This document shows, one piece after another, positions 33,186 to 41,585 of a DNA stretch of 64,000 nucleotides. The stretch spans positions 186,001 to 250,000 of the forward strand of contig NZ_FXYF01000003.1 of NCBI RefSeq assembly GCF_900184945.1, in the 5' to 3' direction. Position 1 is the first letter of the stretch; each line of letters starts with the position of its first letter. The translations under genes and the position numbers were made by a program. This DNA comes from Antarctobacter aquimaris (GTDB taxonomy: Bacteria; Pseudomonadota; Alphaproteobacteria; Rhodobacterales; Rhodobacteraceae). The notes below the pieces were generated by a model that saw only the letters and a list, made by a program, of their open reading frames with translations, was not told where the DNA came from and made no database searches.

Positions 33186-34020
33186 CGTCGTGCTGCGGCG
33201 TGCGCGACAGCGCGTCGCGCAGCACCAGCGTGACGGTGGCAAAGCTGACGTAGAGCAGCAGATACCACGAGCCCATCTTGGACAGGCGCACGAGGTCCAG
33301 CGTCGTCTGGCCATGGTAGAGCCAGGTGTTGGTGGCGGTGCCGATATTCTCGGCGATCCAGAGAAAGATCGAGCTCAGGAAGGCGGCGAGCGGCAGCGGC
33401 ATCCAGCGCCGGGTGCGGTTCAGCGTGAACCAGACCCGGGTGCGCCCGTAGAGCACCAGCGTCAGCGCCATCAGCACGTAGCGCGCGTCCGGCAGGTAGT
33501 GATGGGCGAAGAAGTTGACGTAGATCGCCACGGCCAGCGCGAGGGTCATCCAGAACGGCGGGTAGGGGGCGAATTTCATGTCGAAGATGCGGATCACGCG
33601 CGCCATGTAGCTGCCCACGGCGGCATACATGAAGCCGGAAAACAGCGGCACGCCGTGGATCTGCAACACCGCCGGTTCGGGATAGGCCCAACTGCCGGCA
33701 TTGACCTTGAACAGCTCCATCGCGGTGCCGGTGAGGTGAAACAGCAGGATGACCTTGGCCTCGGTCAGCGTCTCCAGCCGGAACAGCAGGAAGCCGACCT
33801 GAAGGGTGAGAGCGTAGAGAAACAGCAGGTCGTAGCGGTGCAGCGCCGCGTCGTCCGGCCAGAACCTGTCGGTCAGCAGCAGGCCCGCCAGCATCAGGAA
33901 GCCGAAGAGACAGGCCCAGCCCTGTTTCAGGACGAACATCGCGAGGTCCGCGAGGCCCCGGGGCAGGCGGGCGCGGGTGAAATCGCCAAGGGCGCGTTCG
34001 AGGCTGCGGGTGTTTTTCAT
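33148..34020 (-). CDS. DUF817 family membrane protein
   Basis: Integral membrane protein of 290 residues, about eight membrane segments, of the DUF817 family. Conserved stretches are FLLFRLETLTEAKVILLFH, VNAGSWAYPEPA, FSGFMYAAVGSYMARVIR and IAENIGTATNTWLYHGQ. Function is unknown. The 3' end overlaps the EamA gene on the other strand by 38 bases. Confidence 0.88.
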   Translation of the reverse strand: MKNTRSLERALGDFTRARLPRGLADLAMFVLKQGWACLFGFLMLAGLLLTDRFWPDDAALHRYDLLFLYALTLQVGFLLFRLETLTEAKVILLFHLTGTAMELFKVNAGSWAYPEPAVLQIHGVPLFSGFMYAAVGSYMARVIRIFDMKFAPYPPFWMTLALAVAIYVNFFAHHYLPDARYVLMALTLVLYGRTRVWFTLNRTRRWMPLPLAAFLSSIFLWIAENIGTATNTWLYHGQTTLDLVRLSKMGSWYLLLYVSFATVTLVLRDALSRTPQHDVTAPAPAPQATR

Positions 34021-34090
34021 CCGATCCGTGATAGTGCCAGGGTAGGGGGGCGCCAGTCAGGGATGCCTGACCTTTTCATCGAGGAAAGGG

Positions 34091-34156
34091 TGGGGGCGCT
34101 GCCCCCTCTGGCCTGCGGCCATTCACCCCCGGAGGTATTTGGACCAAGAAGAAGCA
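34091..34156 (+). repeat. REP-like intergenic element, copy 2
   Basis: A GGGGGC-GCT-GCCCCC hairpin (34092-34106) is followed by CCGGAGGTATTTGGA and CCAAGAAGAAG. It is homologous to the copy at 12692-12762 and sits between the DUF817 and cupin genes. Confidence 0.7.
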
Positions 34157-34173
34157 GGGCGGCGGCGCGCGGA

Positions 34174-34581
34174 TCAGTCGGCGCGCGGGCCGGTGTAGTC
34201 CGCGTCCGAGACCTTTTCCAGCCAGTCGGCGGTGCTGCCGTCCTGCGCTTCCTGGATCGCGAGGTGGGACATGGCGACGTCGGGCGCGGCGCCGTGCCAG
34301 TGTCTTTCGCCGGGGGCGAACCAGACGGTGTCGCCGGGGCGCAGCGTTTGGATCGGCTCGCCCTCCTTTTGCGCGAGGCAGAGGCCGGACAGGATCAGGA
34401 GCGTCTGGCCCAGCGGGTGGGTGTGCCAGGCGGTGCGTGCGCCCGGCTCGAAGGTGACGACCAGCGCGTTGACGCGGGACGGGTCGGGTGCCGCGATCAC
34501 CGGGTCAAAGCGCACGGTTCCGGTGAAATAATCGGGGTTCGGCGTGACGGAGGCGCGGGTGCCGGCGCGGTGAATCTGCAT
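34174..34581 (-). CDS. Cupin domain protein
   Basis: Small beta-barrel protein of 135 residues. The metal-binding cupin motifs read [15 protein letters not shown] (about 50-64) and [11 protein letters not shown] (about 89-99), close to the (R)-mandelonitrile-lyase-like cupin group. The ATG at 34581 has AGGAG seven bases upstream. Function is unknown; these proteins are often metal-dependent lyases or dioxygenases. Confidence 0.87.
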   Translation of the reverse strand: MQIHRAGTRASVTPNPDYFTGTVRFDPVIAAPDPSRVNALVVTFEPGARTAWHTHPLGQTLLILSGLCLAQKEGEPIQTLRPGDTVWFAPGERHWHGAAPDVAMSHLAIQEAQDGSTADWLEKVSDADYTGPRAD

Positions 34582-34777
34582 GGGGGCTCCTGGGGGGGTG
34601 GCGGTTGGCGGAAGGCTAGAGCAAGACGCGGGATTGACCAAGCCTGCTCTGGCACGGTCCGGTCGGTCCGGGTTTTCGTTGCCGGCTGTAACAGGGTGAA
34701 ACGCCGCGCGAGGGCGGGCCGCTTGCGGTCGCCCGGTTATCTGTCATCTCTGGCCGCGGACAACAGGAGGCGACGGG

Positions 34778-35416
34778 ATGACTTACGCGGCGGTGATATT
34801 CGACCTGGACGGGACATTGGTGGACAGCGAAGCCGTCGCGCTGGAGTCGGCCACGCGCGCCGCCGCGCGGTTTGGCCTGACCTGGCGCGAGGAGTTCTTT
34901 CACAGCCTGATCGGCACCGACTCCCTGACCACGCAAACCCGGATGGCCGAGGAGTTCGGCGCCGAGATCGTCCCTGCGCTGGACAGCGCCTGGGGCGAGG
35001 AATTCGACGCGATCCGCAGCCGGGGGATGCCGCTGAAGCCGGGTGTCCTGGACGTGCTGGACGCGATTGTCGGGCTGGGCCTGCCGCGGGCGGTGGCGAC
35101 CTCGTCGCGGATGCGCGGCGCGACGGCCAGCTTGCGGGCGGCGGGGATTCACGACCGGTTCGATACGGTGGTCACGCGCGATTGCGTCGTGTTGGCCAAA
35201 CCGCACCCCGAACCCTATTTGACGGCGGCGGCGCGGCTGGGCATCGCGCCGCAGCACTGCCTGGCCTTCGAGGACAGCGCCACCGGATCGCGTTCGGCCA
35301 TGGCGGCGGGGATGACCGTGGTCGTGGTGCCGGACCTGGCTCCGGTACCCGAGGAGATCGGGCATCACCGCGCCGCCTCCCTTTTGGAGGGCGCGGGGCT
35401 GGCCGGACTTTTGTAG
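34778..35416 (+). CDS. HAD family hydrolase (phosphatase/phosphoglucomutase-like)
   Basis: HAD-superfamily subfamily IA protein of 212 residues. Nucleophile Asp9 and acid Asp11 are in IFDLDGTLVDSE, motif II is in VATSSR, the lysine in LAKPHPEPYL and the acidic motif in FEDSATGSRSAMAAG. The overall layout is that of beta-phosphoglucomutase and sugar-phosphatase relatives. It is a single-gene unit ending in a hairpin terminator. Confidence 0.9.
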   Translation: MTYAAVIFDLDGTLVDSEAVALESATRAAARFGLTWREEFFHSLIGTDSLTTQTRMAEEFGAEIVPALDSAWGEEFDAIRSRGMPLKPGVLDVLDAIVGLGLPRAVATSSRMRGATASLRAAGIHDRFDTVVTRDCVVLAKPHPEPYLTAAARLGIAPQHCLAFEDSATGSRSAMAAGMTVVVVPDLAPVPEEIGHHRAASLLEGAGLAGLL

Positions 35417-35419
35417 TGT

Positions 35420-35449
35420 GAAACGCCCGCCGGTCAGGGCGGGCGTTTC
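35420..35449. terminator. Strong hairpin between convergent HAD and glyA genes
   Basis: A perfect 12-bp stem (GAAACGCCCGCC / GGCGGGCGTTTC) with a 6-base loop begins 4 bases after the HAD stop. It can act in both directions. Confidence 0.8.
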
Positions 35450-35460
35450 GGGCTGGGCGG

Positions 35461-35485
35461 GCAAATTTCTTTGAAAGAAATTTGC
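35461..35485. repeat. 25-bp perfect palindrome, terminator-like
   Basis: Arms of 11 bp (GCAAATTTCTT) around a 3-base loop lie 11 bases after the end of glyA. It has the same design as the palindromes at 9547-9592 and 39247-39344, though with different bases. Confidence 0.65.
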
Positions 35486-35495
35486 GGCGCGCGGT

Positions 35496-36791
35496 TCAGA
35501 GGCCGGGGTAGATCGGGAAGCGTTTGCAGAGCGCTTCGACCTCGGCCTTGACCTTGTCCTCGACGGCCGCGTTGCCGTCCTCACCGTTGGCGGCCAGACC
35601 GTCGACCACCTCGATGATCCAGTCGGCGATCTGGCGGAACTCGGCCTCCATGAAGCCGCGCGTGGTGCCGGCGGGGCTGCCGAGGCGGATGCCGCTGGTC
35701 ACGGTCGGCTTTTCGGGGTCGAAGGGCACGCCGTTCTTGTTGCAGGTGATGTGGGCGCGGCCCAGCGCCTTTTCGGTGGCGTTGCCCTTGACGCCCTTGG
35801 GACGCAGGTCGACCAGCACGACATGGGTGTCGGTGCCGTGGGTCACGGTGTCGAGCCCGCCCTTGATCAGCTGGTCCGACAGCGCCTGCGCGTTGCGGAT
35901 GACGTTCTGCTGGTAGGTCTTGAACTCGGGGCGCAGCGCCTCGCCGAAGGCCACGGCCTTGGCGGCGATGACATGCATCAGCGGGCCGCCCTGGATGCCC
36001 GGGAAGATGGCCGAGTTGAACTTTTTCGCCAGATCCTCGTCATTCGTCAGGATCATGCCGCCGCGCGGGCCGCGCAGGGTCTTGTGCGTGGTGGTGGTGG
36101 CGACATGGGCGTGCGGGAAGGGGCTGGGGTGTTCGCCCGCCGCCACGAGGCCCGCGAAATGCGCCATGTCGACGTGCAGGTATGCACTCACCATGTCGGC
36201 GATCTGGCGCATGCGGGCAAAGTCGATCTGGCGCGGGATGGCCGAGCCGCCGGCGATGATCATCTTGGGCTGATGTTCCCTGGCCAGCGCCTCGACCTGG
36301 TCGTAGTCGAGCAGGTTGTCCTGCTTGCGCACGCCGTACTGGATCGCGTTGAACCACTTGCCGGACTGGTTGGGCTTGGCCCCGTGGGTCAGGTGGCCGC
36401 CGGCATCAAGCGACATCCCGAGGATGGTGTCGCCCGGTTTCAGCAGTGCCTGAAAGACACCCTGGTTGGCCTGGCTGCCTGAGTTCGGCTGCACGTTGGC
36501 AAAGCCGCAATCGAACAGCTTGCAGGCGCGGTCGATGGCCAGCTCTTCGGCCACATCGACCCACTGGCAGCCGCCGTAGTAGCGTCGGCCGGGGTAGCCT
36601 TCGGCGTACTTGTTGGTCATCACCGAGCCCTGCGCCTCCATCACGGCGCGGGAGACGATGTTTTCCGAGGCGATCAGCTCGATCTCGTCGCGCTGGCGGC
36701 CGAGTTCGCCGGTGATCGAGGCATAGAGTTCGGGGTCGCGGGAGGAGAGCGACTCGGTGAAGAAACCGGTGTCGCGGTGGGGGGCGTTCAT
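35496..36791 (-). CDS. glyA: Serine hydroxymethyltransferase
   Basis: PLP enzyme that interconverts serine and glycine and loads tetrahydrofolate with a one-carbon unit. The 431 residues carry [42 protein letters not shown] and the PLP-binding lysine in [16 protein letters not shown]. The ATG at 36791 has AAGGAG upstream; the domain starts normally ([13 protein letters not shown]). Gene order and length are standard. It is divergent from nadK. Confidence 0.97.
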   Translation of the reverse strand: MNAPHRDTGFFTESLSSRDPELYASITGELGRQRDEIELIASENIVSRAVMEAQGSVMTNKYAEGYPGRRYYGGCQWVDVAEELAIDRACKLFDCGFANVQPNSGSQANQGVFQALLKPGDTILGMSLDAGGHLTHGAKPNQSGKWFNAIQYGVRKQDNLLDYDQVEALAREHQPKMIIAGGSAIPRQIDFARMRQIADMVSAYLHVDMAHFAGLVAAGEHPSPFPHAHVATTTTHKTLRGPRGGMILTNDEDLAKKFNSAIFPGIQGGPLMHVIAAKAVAFGEALRPEFKTYQQNVIRNAQALSDQLIKGGLDTVTHGTDTHVVLVDLRPKGVKGNATEKALGRAHITCNKNGVPFDPEKPTVTSGIRLGSPAGTTRGFMEAEFRQIADWIIEVVDGLAANGEDGNAAVEDKVKAEVEALCKRFPIYPGL

Positions 36792-36964
36792 GGCGCTGCT
36801 CCTTTGGATTCGGGTTGGCCGGTTTCGTATCGGAAACCGCGTCGATCGCAAAGAAGGTAAAGCGGCGGGCTGCGACATTCCAGCGGCATGCGGGCGGCGG
36901 CACTGGCCCCGGGCGGGAACATGTGCTTCCATCCGACCCGAACGCCGACGACAGGAAACCCTTG

Positions 36965-37726
36965 ATGACATTGCGGATCGCCTTTTGCGCCTCCAACGCG
37001 CCCATTGCGCAGGCGGCCCGGGCCGGGCTGACCCGGCGCTATGGCGATCATGCCGAGGAAGGCGCGGACGTGATCGTGGCGCTGGGCGGCGACGGCTTCA
37101 TGCTGGCCACCATGCACCGCACGCAGGCGCTGGACGCGCCGGTCTACGGCATGAACCGGGGCACCGTCGGGTTCCTGATGAACGCCTATTCGGAACACGG
37201 GCTGGTCGAACGGTTGCAGGCGGCCGAGGAGGCGGTGATCAACCCGCTGGCGATGCGCGCGGTCTGTGCCGAGGGGGTCGAGCACAAGGCGCTGGCGATC
37301 AACGAGGTCTCCTTGCACCGCTCGGGGTCGCAGGCGGCGCGGCTGCGGATCAGCGTGGATGGCAAGGTGCGGATGGCCGAGCTGGTCTGCGACGGCGCGC
37401 TGGTGTCGACCCCTGCGGGGTCGACGGCCTACAATTATTCCGCGCATGGGCCGATCCTGCCGATCGGCGCGGACGTGCTGGCGCTGACGCCGGTCGCGGC
37501 CTTTCGGCCCCGGCGCTGGCGCGGCGCGCTGCTGCCGAAGGCGGCCGAGGTCATGTTCGAGGTGCTGGAGCCGGAAAAGCGACCGGTCATGGCCGAGGCG
37601 GACGGCGGGGCGGTGCGTGGCGTGATCGCCGTGCACATCCGGTCCGAACCGGGGGTGGTGCACCGGGTGCTGTTCGATCCCGGTCACGGGCTGGAAGAGC
37701 GGCTGATCCGTGAGCAATTCGTCTGA
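36965..37726 (+). CDS. nadK: NAD kinase
   Basis: Phosphorylates NAD to NADP in the cytosol. The 253 residues have the diagnostic [14 protein letters not shown] (about 38-51, Asp43), [21 protein letters not shown] and [21 protein letters not shown]. The ATG at 36965 starts [10 protein letters not shown]. Divergent from glyA across 173 bases. Confidence 0.95.
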   Translation: MTLRIAFCASNAPIAQAARAGLTRRYGDHAEEGADVIVALGGDGFMLATMHRTQALDAPVYGMNRGTVGFLMNAYSEHGLVERLQAAEEAVINPLAMRAVCAEGVEHKALAINEVSLHRSGSQAARLRISVDGKVRMAELVCDGALVSTPAGSTAYNYSAHGPILPIGADVLALTPVAAFRPRRWRGALLPKAAEVMFEVLEPEKRPVMAEADGGAVRGVIAVHIRSEPGVVHRVLFDPGHGLEERLIREQFV

Positions 37727-37815
37727 TCCCTTGCGACTCGTTGTCAGTCCTGCGTGATTTCGGCAGGATGGACACGGAGACATGCGCCGCCGGCGCGTGG
37801 GATGGGGAGGATGAC

Positions 37816-38673
37816 ATGACCGATTTCAGGGGACTGCTATTGGCGGGGGGCCTAGTGGCGGTGGGGTCCGGCGCGGCGCTGGCCGACTGCGCCAGCGATG
37901 CGGCGATCGAGACCTACGTGGCCGACTACCTGTCGAAGACGCCGACCGCGGCGCTGGTGCCGGATGGCACCATGGACGACGCGCAGTGCACGCAGGAAAA
38001 GCTGGTCGATGCGCTGATCCCGCACCTGGGCGAGGTGATCGGCTACAAGGCCGGTCTGACCAGCAAGCCCGCGCAGGAGCGGTTTGGCGCGACCGAGCCG
38101 GTGGCCGGCGTGCTTTACGCCAACATGATGCTCGAGGACGGCGCCGCGGTGCCGGTGAACTTTGGCGCGCGGTCGCTGTTCGAGGCGGACCTGATCCTGG
38201 TCATCGGCGACGACGGGATCAACGGCGCGGCGACGGCCGAAGAGGCGATCATGCACATCTCGGCGGTGCATCCCTTCATCGAACTGCCCGACATCGTCTA
38301 TGCCGAGGGCCAGCCGATCACCGACGTGACCCTGACGGCGAACGGCGTGGCGGCGCGGATGGGCGTGCTGGGGGCGGCGATCCCGGTCGAGGACCCGGAT
38401 GTCATGCTGGCGGCGCTGGCGGCGATGACGGTAACCGTGCGCGACGCCGAGGGCACCGTGATGTCCGAGGCGCCCGGCGCGGCGGTGCTGGGCAATCCGG
38501 TCAACGCGGTGCTGTTCCTGATGTCCAAGGGCTACATCATGCAGGAGGGTGACCTGATCTCGGTCGGCTCCATCGGGCCGCTGCTGGCGCCGCCGCAGGC
38601 CAAGGGCGGGGCCTCGGTCACCTATGTCGGGCTGCCGGGCGACCCGGTGGTCACGGTGACCTTCACCGAGTGA
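37816..38673 (+). CDS. Exported 2-keto-4-pentenoate hydratase-like (FAH superfamily) protein
   Basis: Homologue of MhpD-type hydratases, which normally act in the cytosol on 2-oxo-dienoates from aromatic breakdown. The 285 residues start with a clear signal peptide (1-23, LLLAGGLVAVGSGAALAD). The mature part has GYKAGLTSKPAQERFG, SLFEADLILVIGDD with the acidic metal ligands in FEAD, and AVHPFIELPDIV with a further glutamate. So the metal site looks intact and the protein should work in the periplasm. A GGGAGG ribosome site precedes the ATG. The substrate is unknown. Confidence 0.82.
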   Translation: MTDFRGLLLAGGLVAVGSGAALADCASDAAIETYVADYLSKTPTAALVPDGTMDDAQCTQEKLVDALIPHLGEVIGYKAGLTSKPAQERFGATEPVAGVLYANMMLEDGAAVPVNFGARSLFEADLILVIGDDGINGAATAEEAIMHISAVHPFIELPDIVYAEGQPITDVTLTANGVAARMGVLGAAIPVEDPDVMLAALAAMTVTVRDAEGTVMSEAPGAAVLGNPVNAVLFLMSKGYIMQEGDLISVGSIGPLLAPPQAKGGASVTYVGLPGDPVVTVTFTE

Positions 38674-39205
38674 CCTCGGCCCAGAGGTCCGACAGGCTGA
38701 CATCGGCGCTGTGATCGCGTCCGTAGGCGACAAGCGCCACGGAGCGCACGGCGCCGGGGGAGGGCGCGCGCGGCAGCAGCGCGCCGGATGGGCGGAAATC
38801 GCCCAGGGGCAGGGTGATCTCGGCCCACTCTGGCGGGGCGGTGAAACCCGCCTGGTAGTATTGCCAGGGCAAGATGGTGGCCGAGGTGCGCAGGTGCAGG
38901 TAGTAGGTCTGGCCATCGCCGCGGACGCGGATGCGCAGCGCGTCGGTGCCGTCGGGCAGGGTCAGCGCCTCGCGCCGGACCTGGATGAAGCCGCCGTTGT
39001 TGGCGGTGGAGACGGTGCCGGTCAGGCTGAGGCGCCCGGCGTCGATGACCGCCGTGCCGGAGGACACGCCGCCCATGACCCCGTCGGTGAAGAACCGCCA
39101 CTGGCGGGCCTCGGCCGGGTCCGACAGATCGGCAAGGCGGACTGGGTCGGCGGACAGGGGCATGGCGGAGAGCATCAGCATGAGGGCGGGGATCATGTGT
39201 TTCAT
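38663..39205 (-). CDS. Secreted CIA30-family (complex I intermediate-associated protein 30-like) protein
   Basis: Exported protein of about 180 residues with a signal peptide (1-19, ending in PLSADP). The mature region is a CIA30-type jelly-roll: WRFFTDGVMGGVSSG, TVSTANNGGFIQVRR, IRVRGDGQTYYLHLR and WAEITLPLGDFRP. Eukaryotic CIA30 is a complex I assembly factor; bacterial homologues often have other, mostly unstudied roles. The ATG at 39205 is preferred; another in-frame ATG lies 9 bases upstream. The last 11 bases overlap the convergent hydratase gene. Confidence 0.82.
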   Translation of the reverse strand: MKHMIPALMLMLSAMPLSADPVRLADLSDPAEARQWRFFTDGVMGGVSSGTAVIDAGRLSLTGTVSTANNGGFIQVRREALTLPDGTDALRIRVRGDGQTYYLHLRTSATILPWQYYQAGFTAPPEWAEITLPLGDFRPSGALLPRAPSPGAVRSVALVAYGRDHSADVSLSDLWAEVTR

Positions 39206-39246
39206 GACCTGCATATAGGGCGTGCCGCGCGCTTTCCGAGAGCGGC

Positions 39247-39344
39247 CAAGCCGTTTCGAAACGGCTTGAAAAAAGCGGCTTGGAAGCCGCTTTTACAACG
39301 CGCTTGCAAGCGCGTTGACCCAAGGCTTTTCGAAAAGCCTTGGG
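39247..39344. repeat. Array of four perfect palindromes
   Basis: Four separate perfect inverted repeats follow one another: 39247-39268 (22 bp, centre TCGA), 39271-39294 (11-bp arms), 39296-39317 (22 bp, centre TGCA) and 39319-39344 (26 bp, centre TCGA). The third differs from the palindrome at 9547-9568 only in its central bases. The array lies 22 bases beyond the end of prpE. Confidence 0.8.
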
Positions 39345-39366
39345 CGCTTTGTGACGGAGGTTGCGC

Positions 39367-41259
39367 TCAGGCCTTGGCGTAGCCCAGCGCCTGAAGTGCC
39401 ACGCGGATCTCGTCGAGGACCGCCGGGTCGTCGATGGTGGCCGGGGGCTTGAACGTCTCGCTGTCGGCGATCTTGACCATGGTGGCGCGCAGGATCTTGC
39501 CCGAGCGGGTCTTGGGCAGGCGGTCCACCACGCAGGCCAGCTTGAACGCCGCCACCGGGCCGATCTTGTCGCGCACCAGCCGCACGCATTCCTTGACGAT
39601 CTCCTCGTGCGGGCGGTTCACCCCCGAGGACAGGCACAGGAAGCCCAGCGGCAACTGGCCCTTGAGCTGGTCGCTGACGCCGATCACCGCGCATTCGGCC
39701 ACGTCCGGGTGGCTGGCCAGCACCTCTTCCATGCCGCCGGTCGACAGGCGGTGGCCGGCGACGTTGATCACGTCATCGGTGCGGGCCATGATGTAGACAT
39801 AGCCTTCGTCGTCGATCATGCCGGCATCGCCGGTCTCGTAGTAGCCGGGGAAATGTTCGAGGTAGGACTTGCGAAAGCGCCCTTCGGCGTTCCACAGCGT
39901 CGGCAGCGTGCCCGGAGGCAGCGGCAGCTTGACCGCGATGGCGCCCAGCTCGCCCTTGGGCATCGGGTGCCCGGCCTCGTCGAGGATATGGATGTCGTAG
40001 CCCGGCATCGGTTTCGCCGGCGAGCCCAGCTTGATCGGCAGTTCCTCGATCCCCAGCGGGTTGCCGGCGATGCACCAGCCGGTTTCGGTCTGCCACCAAT
40101 GGTCGATCACCGGCACCTTGAGCTGGTCCAGCGCCCACTGGATGGTGTCCGGGTCGGCCCGTTCGCCGGCCAGGTAGACGGCGCGCAGGCCGGACAGGTC
40201 GTATTTCCGGACGAACTCACCCTTGGGATCCTCGCGCCGCACGGCGCGAAAGGCGGTGGGGGCGGTGAAGAAGCTCTTGACCTTGTGCTCGGAGATCACC
40301 CGCCAGAAGGTGCCCGCGTCGGGCGTGCCCACGGGCTTGCCCTCGAACACGATGGTGGTGTTGCCGTGGATCAGCGGGCCGTAGCAGATGTAGGAATGCC
40401 CCACGACCCAGCCCACGTCCGAGGCGGCCCAGAACACGTCGCCGGGATCGACGTTGTAGAGGTTCTTCATCGTCCAGTTCAGCGCCACCAGGTGGCCGCC
40501 GGTGGCGCGCACCACGCCCTTGGGCTGGCCGGTGGTGCCGGAGGTGTAGAGGATGTAGGCCGGGTGGTTGCCCTCGACCGGGACGCAGTCCGCCGGTTCC
40601 ACGCCGTACTGGAAGCCGTGCCAGTTGTAGTCGCGGCCCTCGATAAGCTTGGCCACTTCCTGTTCGCGCTGGAAGATCACGCAGAAGTCGGGCTTGTGCC
40701 TGGCCAGGTCGATGGCGCCGTCGAGCAGCGGCTTGTAGTGCACCACGCGGCCCGGCTCCATCCCGCAGGAGGCGGCGATGATCGCCTTGGGCTTGGCGTC
40801 GTCGATGCGCACCGCCAGTTCATTCGCGGCAAAGCCGCCGAACACCACCGAATGCACCGCGCCGAGGCGGGCGCAGGCCAGCATGGCCTCCAGCGCCTCG
40901 GGGATCATCGGCATGTAGATGATGACGCGGTCACCCTTTTCCACGCCCTTGGCGCGCAGCGCGCCGGCCAGGTTGGCCACGCGGTTGCGCAGTTCGACGT
41001 AAGATATCTCGCGCTTGGTGTGGGTGATCGGGCTGTCGTAGATGATGGCGGTCTGCTCACCACGGCCGTTTTCGACATGGCGGTCGACCGCGTTCCAGCA
41101 GGTGTTCACCAGGCCGTCGGCATACCATTCGTACATGTGGTCGCCACGGTCGAAGAGGGCCTTCGAGGGCTTCCTGTCCCAGTCGATGGCCTCGGCCGCC
41201 GCCATCCAGAAGCCTTCCGGATCGGATTTGGCGCTGTCGTACACGTCTTGATAGCCCAT
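39367..41259 (-). CDS. prpE: Propionate--CoA ligase
   Basis: Activates propionate to propionyl-CoA in the methylmalonyl/ethylmalonyl-CoA routes. The 630 residues are of the PrpE type rather than Acs: NTCWNAVDRHVENG, VVFGGFAANELAVRIDDAKPK, ASCGMEPGRVVHYKPLLD, ILYTSGTTGQPKGVVR and the catalytic lysine in LPKTRSGKILRATM (near 587). The promoter region holds TTTGCAAA-type half-sites like those bound by the PccR regulator of propionyl-CoA use in Rhodobacter sphaeroides, which supports the assignment. Confidence 0.93.
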   Translation of the reverse strand: MGYQDVYDSAKSDPEGFWMAAAEAIDWDRKPSKALFDRGDHMYEWYADGLVNTCWNAVDRHVENGRGEQTAIIYDSPITHTKREISYVELRNRVANLAGALRAKGVEKGDRVIIYMPMIPEALEAMLACARLGAVHSVVFGGFAANELAVRIDDAKPKAIIAASCGMEPGRVVHYKPLLDGAIDLARHKPDFCVIFQREQEVAKLIEGRDYNWHGFQYGVEPADCVPVEGNHPAYILYTSGTTGQPKGVVRATGGHLVALNWTMKNLYNVDPGDVFWAASDVGWVVGHSYICYGPLIHGNTTIVFEGKPVGTPDAGTFWRVISEHKVKSFFTAPTAFRAVRREDPKGEFVRKYDLSGLRAVYLAGERADPDTIQWALDQLKVPVIDHWWQTETGWCIAGNPLGIEELPIKLGSPAKPMPGYDIHILDEAGHPMPKGELGAIAVKLPLPPGTLPTLWNAEGRFRKSYLEHFPGYYETGDAGMIDDEGYVYIMARTDDVINVAGHRLSTGGMEEVLASHPDVAECAVIGVSDQLKGQLPLGFLCLSSGVNRPHEEIVKECVRLVRDKIGPVAAFKLACVVDRLPKTRSGKILRATMVKIADSETFKPPATIDDPAVLDEIRVALQALGYAKA

Positions 41260-41585
41260 GGGGTGCCTCCTCTATTCCCTTGGCAGCGGCTTAGGCCCTG
41301 CGCCGCCGACCGGGCAAGTCTGTTACCGGCGGTCAGGACAGATTACCGCAGACGGTTTGCGAATTTGCGCTGCAAATATTTGCAAACCACCTGAAATCTT
41401 GCTTGCAGGTTTGATGTGGGGCCGATTTTGCAAAATTTGGCACCTGATCGGGGCGAGTCGGGCGGATTCGGCCCCGGTGCAAAGCGGGCGGATCGGGTCG
41501 TGCCGCAACTGTGATCGGTCAGATGGCTTGACCTGCCCGCCCTGCCGTGGACTCATCGGCGCAAGAAGGCAAAAGGAGTACTTGT
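41260..41585. other. Divergent promoter region of prpE and a secreted protein gene
   Basis: A 326-base gap without a gene. It contains the TTTGC half-site cluster at 41356-41386 and an AT-richer stretch to about 41435, probably both promoters. No conserved RNA was recognised. Confidence 0.6.
41356..41386. promoter_or_regulatory. PccR/RamB-like TTTGCAAA half-site cluster before prpE
   Basis: Three half-sites occur: TTTGCGAA (41356-41363), TTTGCGCTGCAAA (41364-41376, itself an inverted repeat) and TTTGCAAA (41379-41386). PccR of Rhodobacter sphaeroides, a ScfR/RamB-family regulator, is reported to bind TTTGCAAA repeats with a short spacer. Regulator and direction here are inferred. Confidence 0.6.

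Noticed and set aside
36820-36839. Small hairpin between glyA and nadK as a glycine-type riboswitch
   Set aside because: Only a 7-bp stem is present and none of the conserved glycine-riboswitch core could be found.
39247-39344. Possible CRISPR-like array
   Set aside because: The units are different palindromes without uniform repeats or unique spacers, and no cas genes are present.
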